Shown: positions 53,886 through 62,155 of the stretch, piece by piece
Numbering within the stretch: the first letter of the stretch is position 1
Layout of the letters: every line of letters begins with the position of its first letter
Origin: Candidatus Flexicrinis proximus
GTDB taxonomy: Bacteria > Chloroflexota > Anaerolineae > Aggregatilineales > Phototrophicaceae
Direction of reading: 5' to 3'
NCBI GenBank assembly: GCA_016712885.1
Contig: JADJQF010000003.1
Location: 496,001 to 560,000, forward strand
Length of the DNA stretch: 64,000 nt
Translations under genes and position numbers: made by a program
Notes under the pieces: generated by a model
Databases searched by the model: none
What the model was told of the DNA's origin: nothing
The model's input: the letters and a program-made list of their open reading frames with translations, nothing else

Positions 53886-54983
53886 CTAGGAAGCCTCCGA
53901 CGCGCGTTTTCGAATGTAGTTGTTCACCAGCACAGCGACAATGAGCAGCAATCCCATAACGACCAGAAACCAATCCGAGTCGACGCCAGCAAATACGATG
54001 CCTTGCTGAACTATGCCGATGATCAAAGCGCCAAACATTGCACCAATTGCAGAACCATACCCTCCTGTCAGCAGTGTTCCGCCAATTACAGCCGCGATAA
54101 TGGCGAAAAATTCTCGCTGCTCGCCTCGAAGCGCGTCCGCACTTCCGACAGAGATCACCTGGATCGTCGACACGAGCCATGCCGCCGCCGCCGTAAACAT
54201 GAAGAGGGTAATTTTGACTTTGCCGACTGGTACCCCAACATTGCGCGCTGCCTGTTGATCGCCGCCAATCCCAAAGATCCAGTTTCCGGGTCGTGTTCTG
54301 AGAAGAAAGTATGTTGTGAGTGCTCCAAGGATCACCCACCAGATGATCGACAGCGGGAAGTCAGCGGTGATAGGGGCAGCGCCAGGACGCGGAATACGGG
54401 CCGGGTCTATCACCTCATATTGGTGCGCGAAGAGACCTACTGCGAGATCATACCCCTGCGCATCCTTAATGCCGCCCACCTGCGTTCGCCCTGTTATCGC
54501 GCGCGTGATTCCAATCGTGAGACCGCGAACCACAAACAGCGAGCCCAAAGTGATGATGAAAGACGGCAAGCGGGTACGTATGACCATGAAGCCGTTTATG
54601 GCGCCGATACCGAGCGACAGCACCAGTGCCACAGCAATTGCTGGGAGCAGATTCCATCCGAATTGAGTGCTGAGAATGGCAATCGTCATCCCGGAGGCGC
54701 CCAAAACAGAGCCGATCGACAAGTCGAACTCGCCACCAATCATCAGCGTCGAGACGGCTACAGAGAGGATGCCAAGTTGGGCGCCCACCTCAAGATAGGT
54801 CGCCGCGCCGCTAAGCGTCAAGAACCCCCGGCTCCCCGCAAGATACGCAAAGAGAAGCCATACAACGACCGCTCCACCAATTGCTCCAAGTTCAGGGCGG
54901 CGCAAGATCCTTCTTAGCGGATTGTCGCGCCGCAAACGCTCATCTGCTTGCGGCTTACTCGTATTTTCAGCAGCCACAAACAC
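53886..54983 (-). CDS. Sugar ABC transporter permease (CUT2, RbsC-like)
   Basis: 365 residues with about nine or ten membrane helices. The CUT2 signature region is GEFDLSIGSVLGASGM near residue 85, followed by LPSFIITLGSLFVVRGL and, later, GGTLLTGGYGSAIGAMFGALIIGIVQQG. It forms the channel for substrate released by the binding protein. Starts at GTG 54983; a second in-frame GTG at 54977 has better spacing to AGGGGG and may be the real start. Middle gene of the operon binding protein-permease-ATPase. Confidence 0.93.
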   Translation of the reverse strand: MFVAAENTSKPQADERLRRDNPLRRILRRPELGAIGGAVVVWLLFAYLAGSRGFLTLSGAATYLEVGAQLGILSVAVSTLMIGGEFDLSIGSVLGASGMTIAILSTQFGWNLLPAIAVALVLSLGIGAINGFMVIRTRLPSFIITLGSLFVVRGLTIGITRAITGRTQVGGIKDAQGYDLAVGLFAHQYEVIDPARIPRPGAAPITADFPLSIIWWVILGALTTYFLLRTRPGNWIFGIGGDQQAARNVGVPVGKVKITLFMFTAAAAWLVSTIQVISVGSADALRGEQREFFAIIAAVIGGTLLTGGYGSAIGAMFGALIIGIVQQGIVFAGVDSDWFLVVMGLLLIVAVLVNNYIRKRASEAS

Positions 54984-55056
54984 CCCCTATACCTGAGTGA
55001 CTCGAACTGGAGACGCGTGTCGGGCGGGATTTCCCCACCCGACACCAATGCTAGTC

Positions 55057-56019
55057 TCAACGAGTTCCGCGCGCAGAGTACTCAATAACGGTCGCGGCGG
55101 TTTCCTGTGTTACGAAACCCGGGCCGGTGGGAATCAGGACTGCGCCTGGAGTGTTGAGGTTCTCAAGGAATAGCGTGAGGTAGACGATGGGCAAATAGCC
55201 CTGGGTGTACTGCTGTTGATCGATGGCAAAAAGTACGTTCCCATCAACTATCGCTTGAAGGACTTCAGGCGAGAGGTCGAAAGTGGCGACCTTAACGGAC
55301 CCAAGCATACCGCCCTCTTCAAGTGCAAGTAGCGCCGGGGCGGCTCCAGTAGGTCCGAGCGTGAACACGGCATCGATAGTGGAATCTGCTGTCAGCGCGG
55401 CGCTGATTGCGTTTTGTGCACCTGTCGGATCGTTCAGGTCTACCGCCAAAACACTGACTGCGCCGCCAGCGACTGCCATTGCGTCGCTGAAACCCTGGCA
55501 GCGCAAATCGAGCGCAGCATTGCCTACCTCTTGATTGACGCAAAGCGCATTAGTGGCGCCGGCCGCAGCCATACGCTGACCGCCCCCCAAGCCCGCTTCG
55601 TATTCGGTTTGCCCCACATGTGCCAGCACGCCAAGTTCGCCTGCGACATCGCTTCCCGAATTAATCGAAACGACCGGGATACCCGCTGCAACGGCAGCTC
55701 GAATGGAATCGCCGAGCGCATCGGCATCGGGAACCGAAACCACAAGCCCATCAGGAGCACTTGCGACTGCAGCATCGATCAATTGCGACATCGCAACCAT
55801 ATCAAAAGTCGCAGGCGCCTGATATTCAACTGTTACACGCATATCTCGGCCAGCGGCATCCACTCCGTTCTTAACTACGGACCAGAAGGGATCGGAAGCC
55901 TGACCATGTGTAACCACAACGATACGATAGGGGCGCATTTCATCTTGCGCCGTTGTCAAACTGACAGCCGACAGTAGCACTAAGGCAACAACGAGAATGA
56001 GTTTCAGAACTCGGGACAT
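55057..56019 (-). CDS. Sugar ABC transporter substrate-binding protein (periplasmic-binding-protein type 1)
   Basis: 320 residues with a signal peptide (LKLILVVALVLLSAVSLTTAQ). Typical type 1 binding-protein folds are VVVTHGQASDPFWSVVKNGVDAA, SQLIDAAVASAPDGLVVSVPDADAL and AAGIPVVSINSG, and FAIDQQQYTQGYLPIVYL near the end. It captures sugar outside the membrane. The true start is ATG 56019 with GAGGAG upstream; the longer frame to 56253 runs into iolC. Divergent from iolC-iolB-iolD across a region with an inverted repeat, which supports myo-inositol or a related polyol as ligand (inference). Confidence 0.93.
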   Translation of the reverse strand: MSRVLKLILVVALVLLSAVSLTTAQDEMRPYRIVVVTHGQASDPFWSVVKNGVDAAGRDMRVTVEYQAPATFDMVAMSQLIDAAVASAPDGLVVSVPDADALGDSIRAAVAAGIPVVSINSGSDVAGELGVLAHVGQTEYEAGLGGGQRMAAAGATNALCVNQEVGNAALDLRCQGFSDAMAVAGGAVSVLAVDLNDPTGAQNAISAALTADSTIDAVFTLGPTGAAPALLALEEGGMLGSVKVATFDLSPEVLQAIVDGNVLFAIDQQQYTQGYLPIVYLTLFLENLNTPGAVLIPTGPGFVTQETAATVIEYSARGTR

Positions 56020-56050
56020 GGAATGTGCTCCTCTATATTTTGCCATGACA

Positions 56051-56084
56051 GTGTATGCAATTGGCTTTCCGAGGTTGCATACAC
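56051..56084. promoter_or_regulatory. Inverted repeat in the divergent iol/ABC transporter intergenic region (probable operator)
   Basis: GTGTATGCAA (56051-56060) and TTGCATACAC (56075-56084) are exact 10-bp reverse complements, 14 bp apart. A further CATACAC (56103-56109) resembles one half-site. They lie between the binding-protein ATG (56019, minus) and the iolC ATG (56136, plus). A LacI/GntR-type repressor responding to inositol breakdown is likely, but its gene is not in the window. Confidence 0.65.
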
Positions 56085-56135
56085 GTCTGCTGATATAGTA
56101 CACATACACACTAGAGAGGTGCAAACAGGTACAAA

Positions 56136-57143
56136 ATGGCAAAACTAGATTTGCTATGTATGGGTCGTAGTTCGCTAGATCTCTATTCAAATGACGTTGG
56201 CTCCCCATTTGAGAAGATCCGAAGTTTCGCAGCCTATGTTGGTGGGTCTCCAACTAACATTGCAGTCGGTGCGCGTCGGCTTGGACTGAACAGTGGAATT
56301 CTCACCGCAGTCGGAGAAGATCCGGTTGGCGATTTCATCCTTCACTTTCTCGCAAATGAGGGATTCGATGTATCGATGATCCCGCGTAAAGCGTCAAATC
56401 GCACCAGTGCGGTTGTTCTGGGTATAGAGCCGCCTGATAGGTTTCCGCTAGTCTACTATCGGGCTAACAACGCCGATATTGAACTGACGATAGACGACAT
56501 ACTACGTTCTCCGATCAACGAGACGGCTATTTTTCAGTTTGCTGGCACGAACTTATCAAAAGAGCCCAGCAGAAGTGCAACAATGTTTGCAGCCGAGAAG
56601 GCCAAGGAACAAGGGGCGACAGTTGTCTTTGACATCGACTTCAGGCCTGACCAATGGCATGACGTTCGAGCATTTGGTGTTGTAGTTCGCTCAGTGCTTA
56701 GGCTTGTCGACATTGTTATAGGCACGGACGATGAGATTAATGCAGCAACTATGACCAGGTCTGAGCAGCTCACGGTTACGCACTCTCAAATGTCAGGCGC
56801 GCACGTAACCGGAACTGGTGATGCAGTCTTGCAACTCCTGGCGTTGGGTTCTCGGGCCATCGTACAGAAATTGGGACCAAACGGGGCTACCGTACACCTA
56901 CAGACTGGCGAAACTGTGCCTGTACCCGGCTATCCAGTGACGGTTGTAAACGTACTGGGAGCCGGCGATGCATTTGCTGCCGGATTTCTGTACGGGATGA
57001 GTAAGAAATGGTCCTGGTATAAGGCAGCCCGGCTTGGAAACGCCTGCGGTGCAATTCTAGTAACAAAACACGGATGTGCCGAGTATATGCCAACAATGAC
57101 TGAAATCGAGACGTTTGTCGCTCCGTTTGGAGGCCTGGAATGA
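56136..57143 (+). CDS. iolC: 5-dehydro-2-deoxygluconokinase (IolC)
   Basis: A 335-residue PfkB-family kinase that phosphorylates 5-keto-2-deoxygluconate in inositol catabolism. IolC-specific N-terminus: LLCMGRSSLDLYSND, SFAAYVGGSPTNIAVGARRLGL, RTSAVVLGIEPPDRFPLVYYR. The catalytic Asp is in VNVLGAGDAFAAGFLYG near residue 275. The GGSPTN substrate motif is intact. It begins the plus-strand iol operon and overlaps iolB by ATGA. Confidence 0.94.
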   Translation: MAKLDLLCMGRSSLDLYSNDVGSPFEKIRSFAAYVGGSPTNIAVGARRLGLNSGILTAVGEDPVGDFILHFLANEGFDVSMIPRKASNRTSAVVLGIEPPDRFPLVYYRANNADIELTIDDILRSPINETAIFQFAGTNLSKEPSRSATMFAAEKAKEQGATVVFDIDFRPDQWHDVRAFGVVVRSVLRLVDIVIGTDDEINAATMTRSEQLTVTHSQMSGAHVTGTGDAVLQLLALGSRAIVQKLGPNGATVHLQTGETVPVPGYPVTVVNVLGAGDAFAAGFLYGMSKKWSWYKAARLGNACGAILVTKHGCAEYMPTMTEIETFVAPFGGLE

Positions 57144-58009
57144 AGCGATCGCTTCTTGTGAATTCAATGGACGGCGGCAGCGAAGGAGAGTTCTCTTCAG
57201 TTAATGCTGTCGATGCCGGTTGGCAGTATCTGAATATGTCTGTCTACCGCCTGAGTTCAGGATCATCACGTCGCGGGAATACGGGAGGGCATGAACTGGT
57301 TCATGTCATACTTGGCGGGCGCTGTACCATCGAGACGAGCGCTGGTACTTTTGCTGGTATTGGGCGACGGCCAAATGTATTTGGGGGATTACCATATGCA
57401 CTTTACCTTTCCCTGAATACGGATTATCTCATTACCGCTGAGACCGACAATACAGAGGTGGCGACCTGCTGGGTTCCTGCTGAGAGCGCTTTTCCAGCCC
57501 GGCTAATCACACCTGCGGACGCACACATCGAGCTTCGTGGTGGTGAGAACGCGTCACGCCAGATAACCAGCATCATTCCGCCCGGATTTCCGTGCCAGCG
57601 TATTGTCTGTGTTGAGGTTTATACGCCTGGCGGGAACTGGTCGAGTTATCCTCCGCATAAGCACGACGTCCACCGAGTCTCTGAAGATGGTAGCCTCCTC
57701 GAGGCCGATCTGGAAGAAATTTACTTCTACAAGTTTGACAGGCCTGAAGGCTACGCCTATCAGAGGGTCTATACCGATGATCGGTCGCTTGACGAACTGA
57801 TGCTGGCGCAGAACCATGATGCAGTCCTTGTGCCGGAAGGGTATCACCCGGTTGTGAGTGCACACGGATACACTACTTATTACTGCAACTTCCTCGCGGG
57901 ATCAGCACAATCGCTGGCAAACTCTGACGATCCCGCCTACGCATGGGTCAAGAGTAGTTGGAAAGTGATCGATCCGCGTCTGCCAATCGTTACTCACGCG
58001 GACTCATAG
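57140..58009 (+). CDS. iolB: 5-deoxy-glucuronate isomerase (IolB)
   Basis: A 289-residue bicupin. Isomerises 5-deoxy-glucuronate to 5-keto-2-deoxygluconate, one step before IolC. Metal-binding residues are in SSYPPHKHD and LEEIYFYKF, with the second set in VPEGYHPVVSAHGYTTYY. NWSSYPPHKHD is a hallmark of IolB. Translationally coupled to iolC by a 4-bp overlap and followed 20 bp later by iolD. Confidence 0.94.
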   Translation: MKRSLLVNSMDGGSEGEFSSVNAVDAGWQYLNMSVYRLSSGSSRRGNTGGHELVHVILGGRCTIETSAGTFAGIGRRPNVFGGLPYALYLSLNTDYLITAETDNTEVATCWVPAESAFPARLITPADAHIELRGGENASRQITSIIPPGFPCQRIVCVEVYTPGGNWSSYPPHKHDVHRVSEDGSLLEADLEEIYFYKFDRPEGYAYQRVYTDDRSLDELMLAQNHDAVLVPEGYHPVVSAHGYTTYYCNFLAGSAQSLANSDDPAYAWVKSSWKVIDPRLPIVTHADS

Positions 58010-58029
58010 ACAATTCTTTGGAGAACACT

Positions 58030-59913
58030 ATGGACACCAAAAGGCTGACGATGGCCCAGGCCGTCATAGAATTCCTGCAGCAGCAGTATGTTCAACGCGA
58101 TGGAAATCGGAACCCGTTTTTTGCTGGATGCTGGGGAATCTTCGGTCATGGAAATGTTGCAGGAATTGGACAAGCCCTTCAGCAATATGCAGAGACCTTT
58201 CGCTACTACCAGAGTCGAAACGAGCAGGCGCAGGTACATTGTGCCGTCGCCTATGCCAAGGCGAAGAACCGCTTACAGACGTTCGCCTGCACTTCTTCAA
58301 TCGGACCTGGTGCCACGAATATGGTCACTGGTGCCGCCGTCGCTACAGTCAACCGCCTTCCTGTTTTGCTCTTACCTGGAGACATCTTCGCAGAACGCAT
58401 TCAGGCGCCAGTATTACAGCAGCTTGAGTCAGAACACTCGCAAGACTTTTCGGTCAACGATGTGTTCAAGCCGGTATCCCGTTACTGGGACAGAATTAAC
58501 AGGCCAGAACAACTCATCACATCCCTTCCAGAAGTTATGCGGGTTCTCACATCGCCATCGGAAACAGGCGCAGTGACACTATGCCTGCCCCAGGATGTCC
58601 AAACCGAGGCATTCGACTACCCTACCCCGCTGTTTGAACCCCGAGTCTGGCTGATTCCGCGCAATCGCCCGGACAGGACTCTGCTCCAGAAGGCCGCTCA
58701 GCTTGTGCGCAGCGCGTCACATCCGCTTATCATAGCCGGGGGTGGCGTGCACTACTCTGAGGCTCACGCGTCGTTACGTGCATTCGCCGAGAAGCACGGT
58801 ATTCCGGTTTCAGAGACCCAGGCCGGAAAAGGTGTACTCAGCTATAACCACCCTCTAAATCTTGGCGCAATTGGAGCTACTGGAACGCCTGGAGCCAATC
58901 TGACAGCGCACGATGCCGACCTCGTCATTGGCGTTGGCACGCGGTACTCGGATTTTACCAGCGCCTCGAAGGCGGCTTTTCAGAACCCTGACATTACCTT
59001 TATCAACATAAACGTCGCCGAGTTCGATTCCTATAAACACAACGCACTAGCGCTCACTGGCGATGCCCTGGTCACACTGGATGAACTCAGTGCCGCAATC
59101 GGAGACTGGCACACTGGGACGGATTTCCAACAGCGTATAGCGGAGTACGTCAGCGCTTGGGATTCCGAAGTCCAGAGGATTTATGATCTTGAGCATGGCC
59201 CGCTCATCAGTCAGGGGGAAGTAATCGGCGTAATCAACACCCTTTCAAGGCCGCAGGATGTGGTGCTCTGCGCGGCAGGTAGCCTCCCCGGAGATCTGCA
59301 TAAACTTTGGAGAACACGCGATACCAAGGGATACCACCTAGAATACGGCTATTCCACCATGGGCTATGAGATTGCCGGAGGGCTCGGCGTGAAAATGGCT
59401 CAACCAGAGCGTGATGTCTACGTCATGGTCGGCGACGCGTCGTATCTGATGATGAATACCGAAATAGTAACTATGAATCAGGAGGGGATTAAAGTCATTA
59501 TCGTCCTTCTGGACAATCATGGTTACGCAAGTATTGGTGGTCTCTCAAAATCCGTTGGCAGCGACGGGTTCGGGACGAAATACCGCTACAGAGGCGATTC
59601 GGGACAATTGGATGGCGAGCCTCTAGCCTTAGATTTTGGTGCAAATGCTGCGAGCCTCGGAGCAACGGTTATTCTGGCCAAGAATCGTGAAGATCTGGCT
59701 AATGCCGTCAAGAAAGCCCAAGACCATAGTGGAGGGCCGGTGTGCATCGTAATCGAAACGGATCGCGCTCAGCGTGTTGGTGGCTACGCTTCGTGGTGGG
59801 ATGTGGCAATTGCCGAAACGTCCAATAACGCTGCTGTGCAGCAGGCACGAATTGACTACGAACTCAAGAAAGCCAAACAGCGGGGCTATTTCGAGCCATT
59901 GATCCCAGGATAG
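58030..59913 (+). CDS. iolD: 3D-(3,5/4)-trihydroxycyclohexane-1,2-dione hydrolase (IolD), ThDP-dependent
   Basis: 627 residues. Opens the ring of THcHDO to 5-deoxy-glucuronate, feeding IolB. ThDP-enzyme layout: an N-terminal pyrimidine-binding domain (GCWGIFGHGNVAGIGQAL; FACTSSIGPGATNMVTGA with the residues used by IolD), a middle domain, and a C-terminal ThDP domain with GDASYLMMNTEIVTMNQEGIKVIIVLLDNHG carrying the GD...N diphosphate motif. Starts at ATG 58030 with GGAG upstream; the ORF upstream overlaps iolB and is ignored. Its 3' end overlaps the LacD-like gene by 28 bp. Confidence 0.95.
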   Translation: MDTKRLTMAQAVIEFLQQQYVQRDGNRNPFFAGCWGIFGHGNVAGIGQALQQYAETFRYYQSRNEQAQVHCAVAYAKAKNRLQTFACTSSIGPGATNMVTGAAVATVNRLPVLLLPGDIFAERIQAPVLQQLESEHSQDFSVNDVFKPVSRYWDRINRPEQLITSLPEVMRVLTSPSETGAVTLCLPQDVQTEAFDYPTPLFEPRVWLIPRNRPDRTLLQKAAQLVRSASHPLIIAGGGVHYSEAHASLRAFAEKHGIPVSETQAGKGVLSYNHPLNLGAIGATGTPGANLTAHDADLVIGVGTRYSDFTSASKAAFQNPDITFININVAEFDSYKHNALALTGDALVTLDELSAAIGDWHTGTDFQQRIAEYVSAWDSEVQRIYDLEHGPLISQGEVIGVINTLSRPQDVVLCAAGSLPGDLHKLWRTRDTKGYHLEYGYSTMGYEIAGGLGVKMAQPERDVYVMVGDASYLMMNTEIVTMNQEGIKVIIVLLDNHGYASIGGLSKSVGSDGFGTKYRYRGDSGQLDGEPLALDFGANAASLGATVILAKNREDLANAVKKAQDHSGGPVCIVIETDRAQRVGGYASWWDVAIAETSNNAAVQQARIDYELKKAKQRGYFEPLIPG

Positions 59914-60860
59914 ACTTCGTACCAGTTCAGATCGAGCGTTGGCCGTCCCGTCTTTTGCCAAAACGGCGTCCCGTGTGTATGCACAATTTCAGTTAAGCTG
60001 ATGAGCTCATGGCGTGACCGTGACTGCAGAATTGAGATTCTGCCGTCTGTTCCCCCTGCGGACGCCTTGATTGCTGGATTCCATAGGGCGCGGCCTACCA
60101 TCACCCCGCTTGAGCCAGCCTTACACGCGGCAGTTGCTTGCAAGCTGAACATGGACGCCTCGACGCCACCGCTCAACAGTACCCAGGGGACTGTGCCGCA
60201 GGCGTCGTTCAGCCGCCCAAGTGCGTCTTCACATATTTCCGGATCCCGATCAACACTCGGATCGACCGGGAACTCTAGTTTTAAGATATCTGCTCCGGCC
60301 TCTGCCATAATCCTTGCCATTTGGACACTGTAGCGGACACGAGTTTTCGTATCCATTTTTGTCCCCGGTTGAAGTGGAAACAGCACGGGTTCGAGAAAAA
60401 GCGGAATATCATATCGAGCGCATACGCTAGTCAGCAGTCCAACGAGCCGCATACGTTCAGTAACTGACGGCGACTCAGGATTGAAGTAGAGCAGCAGTTT
60501 CACCCCGCTCAGCCCGGCGCGTTTCGCTTTCTCAACATTCCAGCCTGGGATGAACTGGATATCGCGTTCGCTCGGGTGAATCGCGTAGTTAGTCACTTCG
60601 ACGGGTGTGATCAACCCTTGTGTTCCCCTCAGAAGTCCGGAGGAAATCCCATAGCCAAGGACAGCGGCGGGGTCGCCAAGTACGCCGGAACACAAATCAC
60701 CCAATGCGGCCACGACATCGCGTTTAAACTCACCAACTTCAGCGTCACCGACACCAACACCTCGAGCCGCGGAAAGTGCTTCCCGCAAGTTTGCGCGGTG
60801 ATCGATCGCCTGCAACCAACGACTATCGCAGGCTGCTTGAGAATCCGCAAATAAACGCAA
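59886..60860 (-). CDS. LacD/class I aldolase-like protein, possibly lacking its native N-terminus
   Basis: Up to 324 residues. Class I tagatose-1,6-bisphosphate aldolase (LacD) family: QAIDHRANLREAL near the N-terminus, GVKLLLYFNP, IPLFLEPVLF, the probable Schiff-base Lys194 in GADILKLEFPVD, VPWVLLSGGV and GSSGVMVGRALW. In this neighbourhood it may cleave 2-deoxy-5-ketogluconate-6-phosphate, replacing IolJ (inference). No ATG or ribosome binding site is available: only a TTG at 60860 and internal TTGs, and family similarity fades at about 60815, where the opposite strand begins to encode the IolG-like protein. The gene has therefore probably lost its original 5' end. Confidence 0.78.
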   Translation of the reverse strand: MRLFADSQAACDSRWLQAIDHRANLREALSAARGVGVGDAEVGEFKRDVVAALGDLCSGVLGDPAAVLGYGISSGLLRGTQGLITPVEVTNYAIHPSERDIQFIPGWNVEKAKRAGLSGVKLLLYFNPESPSVTERMRLVGLLTSVCARYDIPLFLEPVLFPLQPGTKMDTKTRVRYSVQMARIMAEAGADILKLEFPVDPSVDRDPEICEDALGRLNDACGTVPWVLLSGGVEASMFSLQATAACKAGSSGVMVGRALWNPAIKASAGGTDGRISILQSRSRHELISLTEIVHTHGTPFWQKTGRPTLDLNWYEVYPGINGSK

Positions 60861-61669
60861 TTGTTATCTGTTCATCCACATCAACTCACGCGGATATCAT
60901 TATCGAAGCCGCCAACGCGGGAAAGCACATCTTCTGCGAGAAGCCAATCGATTACGATCTGGAGCGAATTGACCGCGCCTTAAAAGCCGTTGAAGATGCC
61001 GGTGTTAAGCTGCAAATCGGATTCAACCGCCGATTCGATGCTAATCACCGGCGTGTAAAACAAGCGATCATGAACGGAGAAATTGGAGAACCCCATCTCT
61101 TACATATCGTAAGTCGAGACCCAGCCCCACCGCCTATTGAATACGTAAAGGTGTCTGGCGGGCTGTTTTTCGATATGACTATCCATGATTTTGATATGGC
61201 GCGCTTTTTGGTTGGGAGCGAGGTCGATGAAATCTACGCGGCTGGCAGCGTGATGGTTGACGCGGCCATAGGCGAAGCTGGTGATATTGACACTGCTGTG
61301 ATCACGCTCAAGTTTGTCAACGGAGTCATAGGCACAATCGATAACAGCCGGCGCGCAGTATACGGGTATGACCAACGGGTCGAAGTATTCGGCAGTGGTG
61401 GCAGCATAAATACGGGAAATTGGTTCTCTAATCAGGCAACGATTCAAACGACTCAAGGGGTTTGGCGCGACCTTCCGCTTCACTTCTTCCTGGAACGGTA
61501 CGCGGACAGCTTCATGACGGAAATGAGCGAATTTGCCCAGGCCATTCGCAGTGACACAATTGTGCCTGTCAGCGGTATCGACGGCCGTATCCCCGTTCTG
61601 ATGGGCATGGCCGCAAAGAGGTCTCACGAACTTAATCGTCCTGTCAAGATCTCAGAAATTGAGGCGTGA
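60776..61669 (+). CDS. Inositol 2-dehydrogenase-like Gfo/Idh/MocA protein missing the NAD-binding N-terminus
   Basis: Frame opens at GTG 60776. Recognisable similarity starts at NDYRRLLENPQINAIVIC (about 60818) and continues with STHADIIIEAANAGKHIFCEKPIDYDL, IGFNRRFDANH, and the catalytic region GGLFFDMTIHDFDMARFLVGSE. The C-terminal domain is complete. The first ~60 residues of a normal IolG, including the GxGxxG NAD loop, are absent; the upstream DNA instead encodes the LacD-like protein on the other strand. The remainder has no stops. As written it should not bind NAD. It could be a recent deletion, a pseudogene, or an assembly artefact. The MaoC-like gene follows immediately. Confidence 0.8.
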   Translation: MLPASLRGDRSPATNDYRRLLENPQINAIVICSSTSTHADIIIEAANAGKHIFCEKPIDYDLERIDRALKAVEDAGVKLQIGFNRRFDANHRRVKQAIMNGEIGEPHLLHIVSRDPAPPPIEYVKVSGGLFFDMTIHDFDMARFLVGSEVDEIYAAGSVMVDAAIGEAGDIDTAVITLKFVNGVIGTIDNSRRAVYGYDQRVEVFGSGGSINTGNWFSNQATIQTTQGVWRDLPLHFFLERYADSFMTEMSEFAQAIRSDTIVPVSGIDGRIPVLMGMAAKRSHELNRPVKISEIEA

Positions 61670-61671
61670 GC

Positions 61672-62133
61672 ATGTCCAACAGTGGCTTGAGTTTTGCCAG
61701 CCTGGAGGATTTCGTTGGCAGTGAACTCGGCATCTCTGACTGGATGACGGTAGATCAGCGACGAATCGATGCCTTTGCAGACGTAACCCAGGATCACCAG
61801 TGGATTCACACAGACCCGGAACGTGCCGCTGAAAGCACCCTCGGCTCAACAATTGCACATGGGTATCTGACACTTTCCCTTCTGTCGCACCTTCAGTTTG
61901 AGATCGGGGCGTTTCCTGTTGATGTTTCGGCCATCCTCAACTACGGGCTGGATCGCGTTCGTTTTTTGACCCCAGTGAAGGAGGGTCAACGAATTCGAGC
62001 AAGATTGAAACTGCTCCTGGTTGAAACCCGACCAGATGGTCGAAAACTCATGAAGCTGGAGAACACGGTTGAGATCGAGGGCAATTCAAAACCTGCCTTG
62101 ATTGCAGAGACACTCAATTTACTTATCCCCTAA
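61672..62133 (+). CDS. MaoC-like (R)-specific enoyl-CoA hydratase
   Basis: A 153-residue single hotdog domain. The hydratase-2 motif is in FADVTQDHQWIHTDPERAAES, with catalytic Asp and His, followed by GSTIAHGYLTLSLLSHL. It hydrates trans-2-enoyl-CoA to (R)-3-hydroxyacyl-CoA. ATG 61672 sits 2 bp after the IolG-like stop, with GAGGCG upstream. The next gene, 22 bp on, encodes an acyl-CoA ligase, which fits acyl-CoA metabolism rather than inositol use. Confidence 0.92.
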   Translation: MSNSGLSFASLEDFVGSELGISDWMTVDQRRIDAFADVTQDHQWIHTDPERAAESTLGSTIAHGYLTLSLLSHLQFEIGAFPVDVSAILNYGLDRVRFLTPVKEGQRIRARLKLLLVETRPDGRKLMKLENTVEIEGNSKPALIAETLNLLIP

Positions 62134-62155
62134 TCTGATGTCATTGAGGTGTCAT

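Noticed and set aside
53847..54917. 356-codon open frame on the plus strand
   Set aside because: It lies antisense to the ABC permease and ATPase, is rich in Arg/His/Asn, has no domain, and lacks a ribosome binding site; it is a shadow of the permease codon pattern.
56020..56253. N-terminal extension of the substrate-binding protein
   Set aside because: It would cover the divergent intergenic region and run into iolC; the signal peptide and GAGGAG define ATG 56019.
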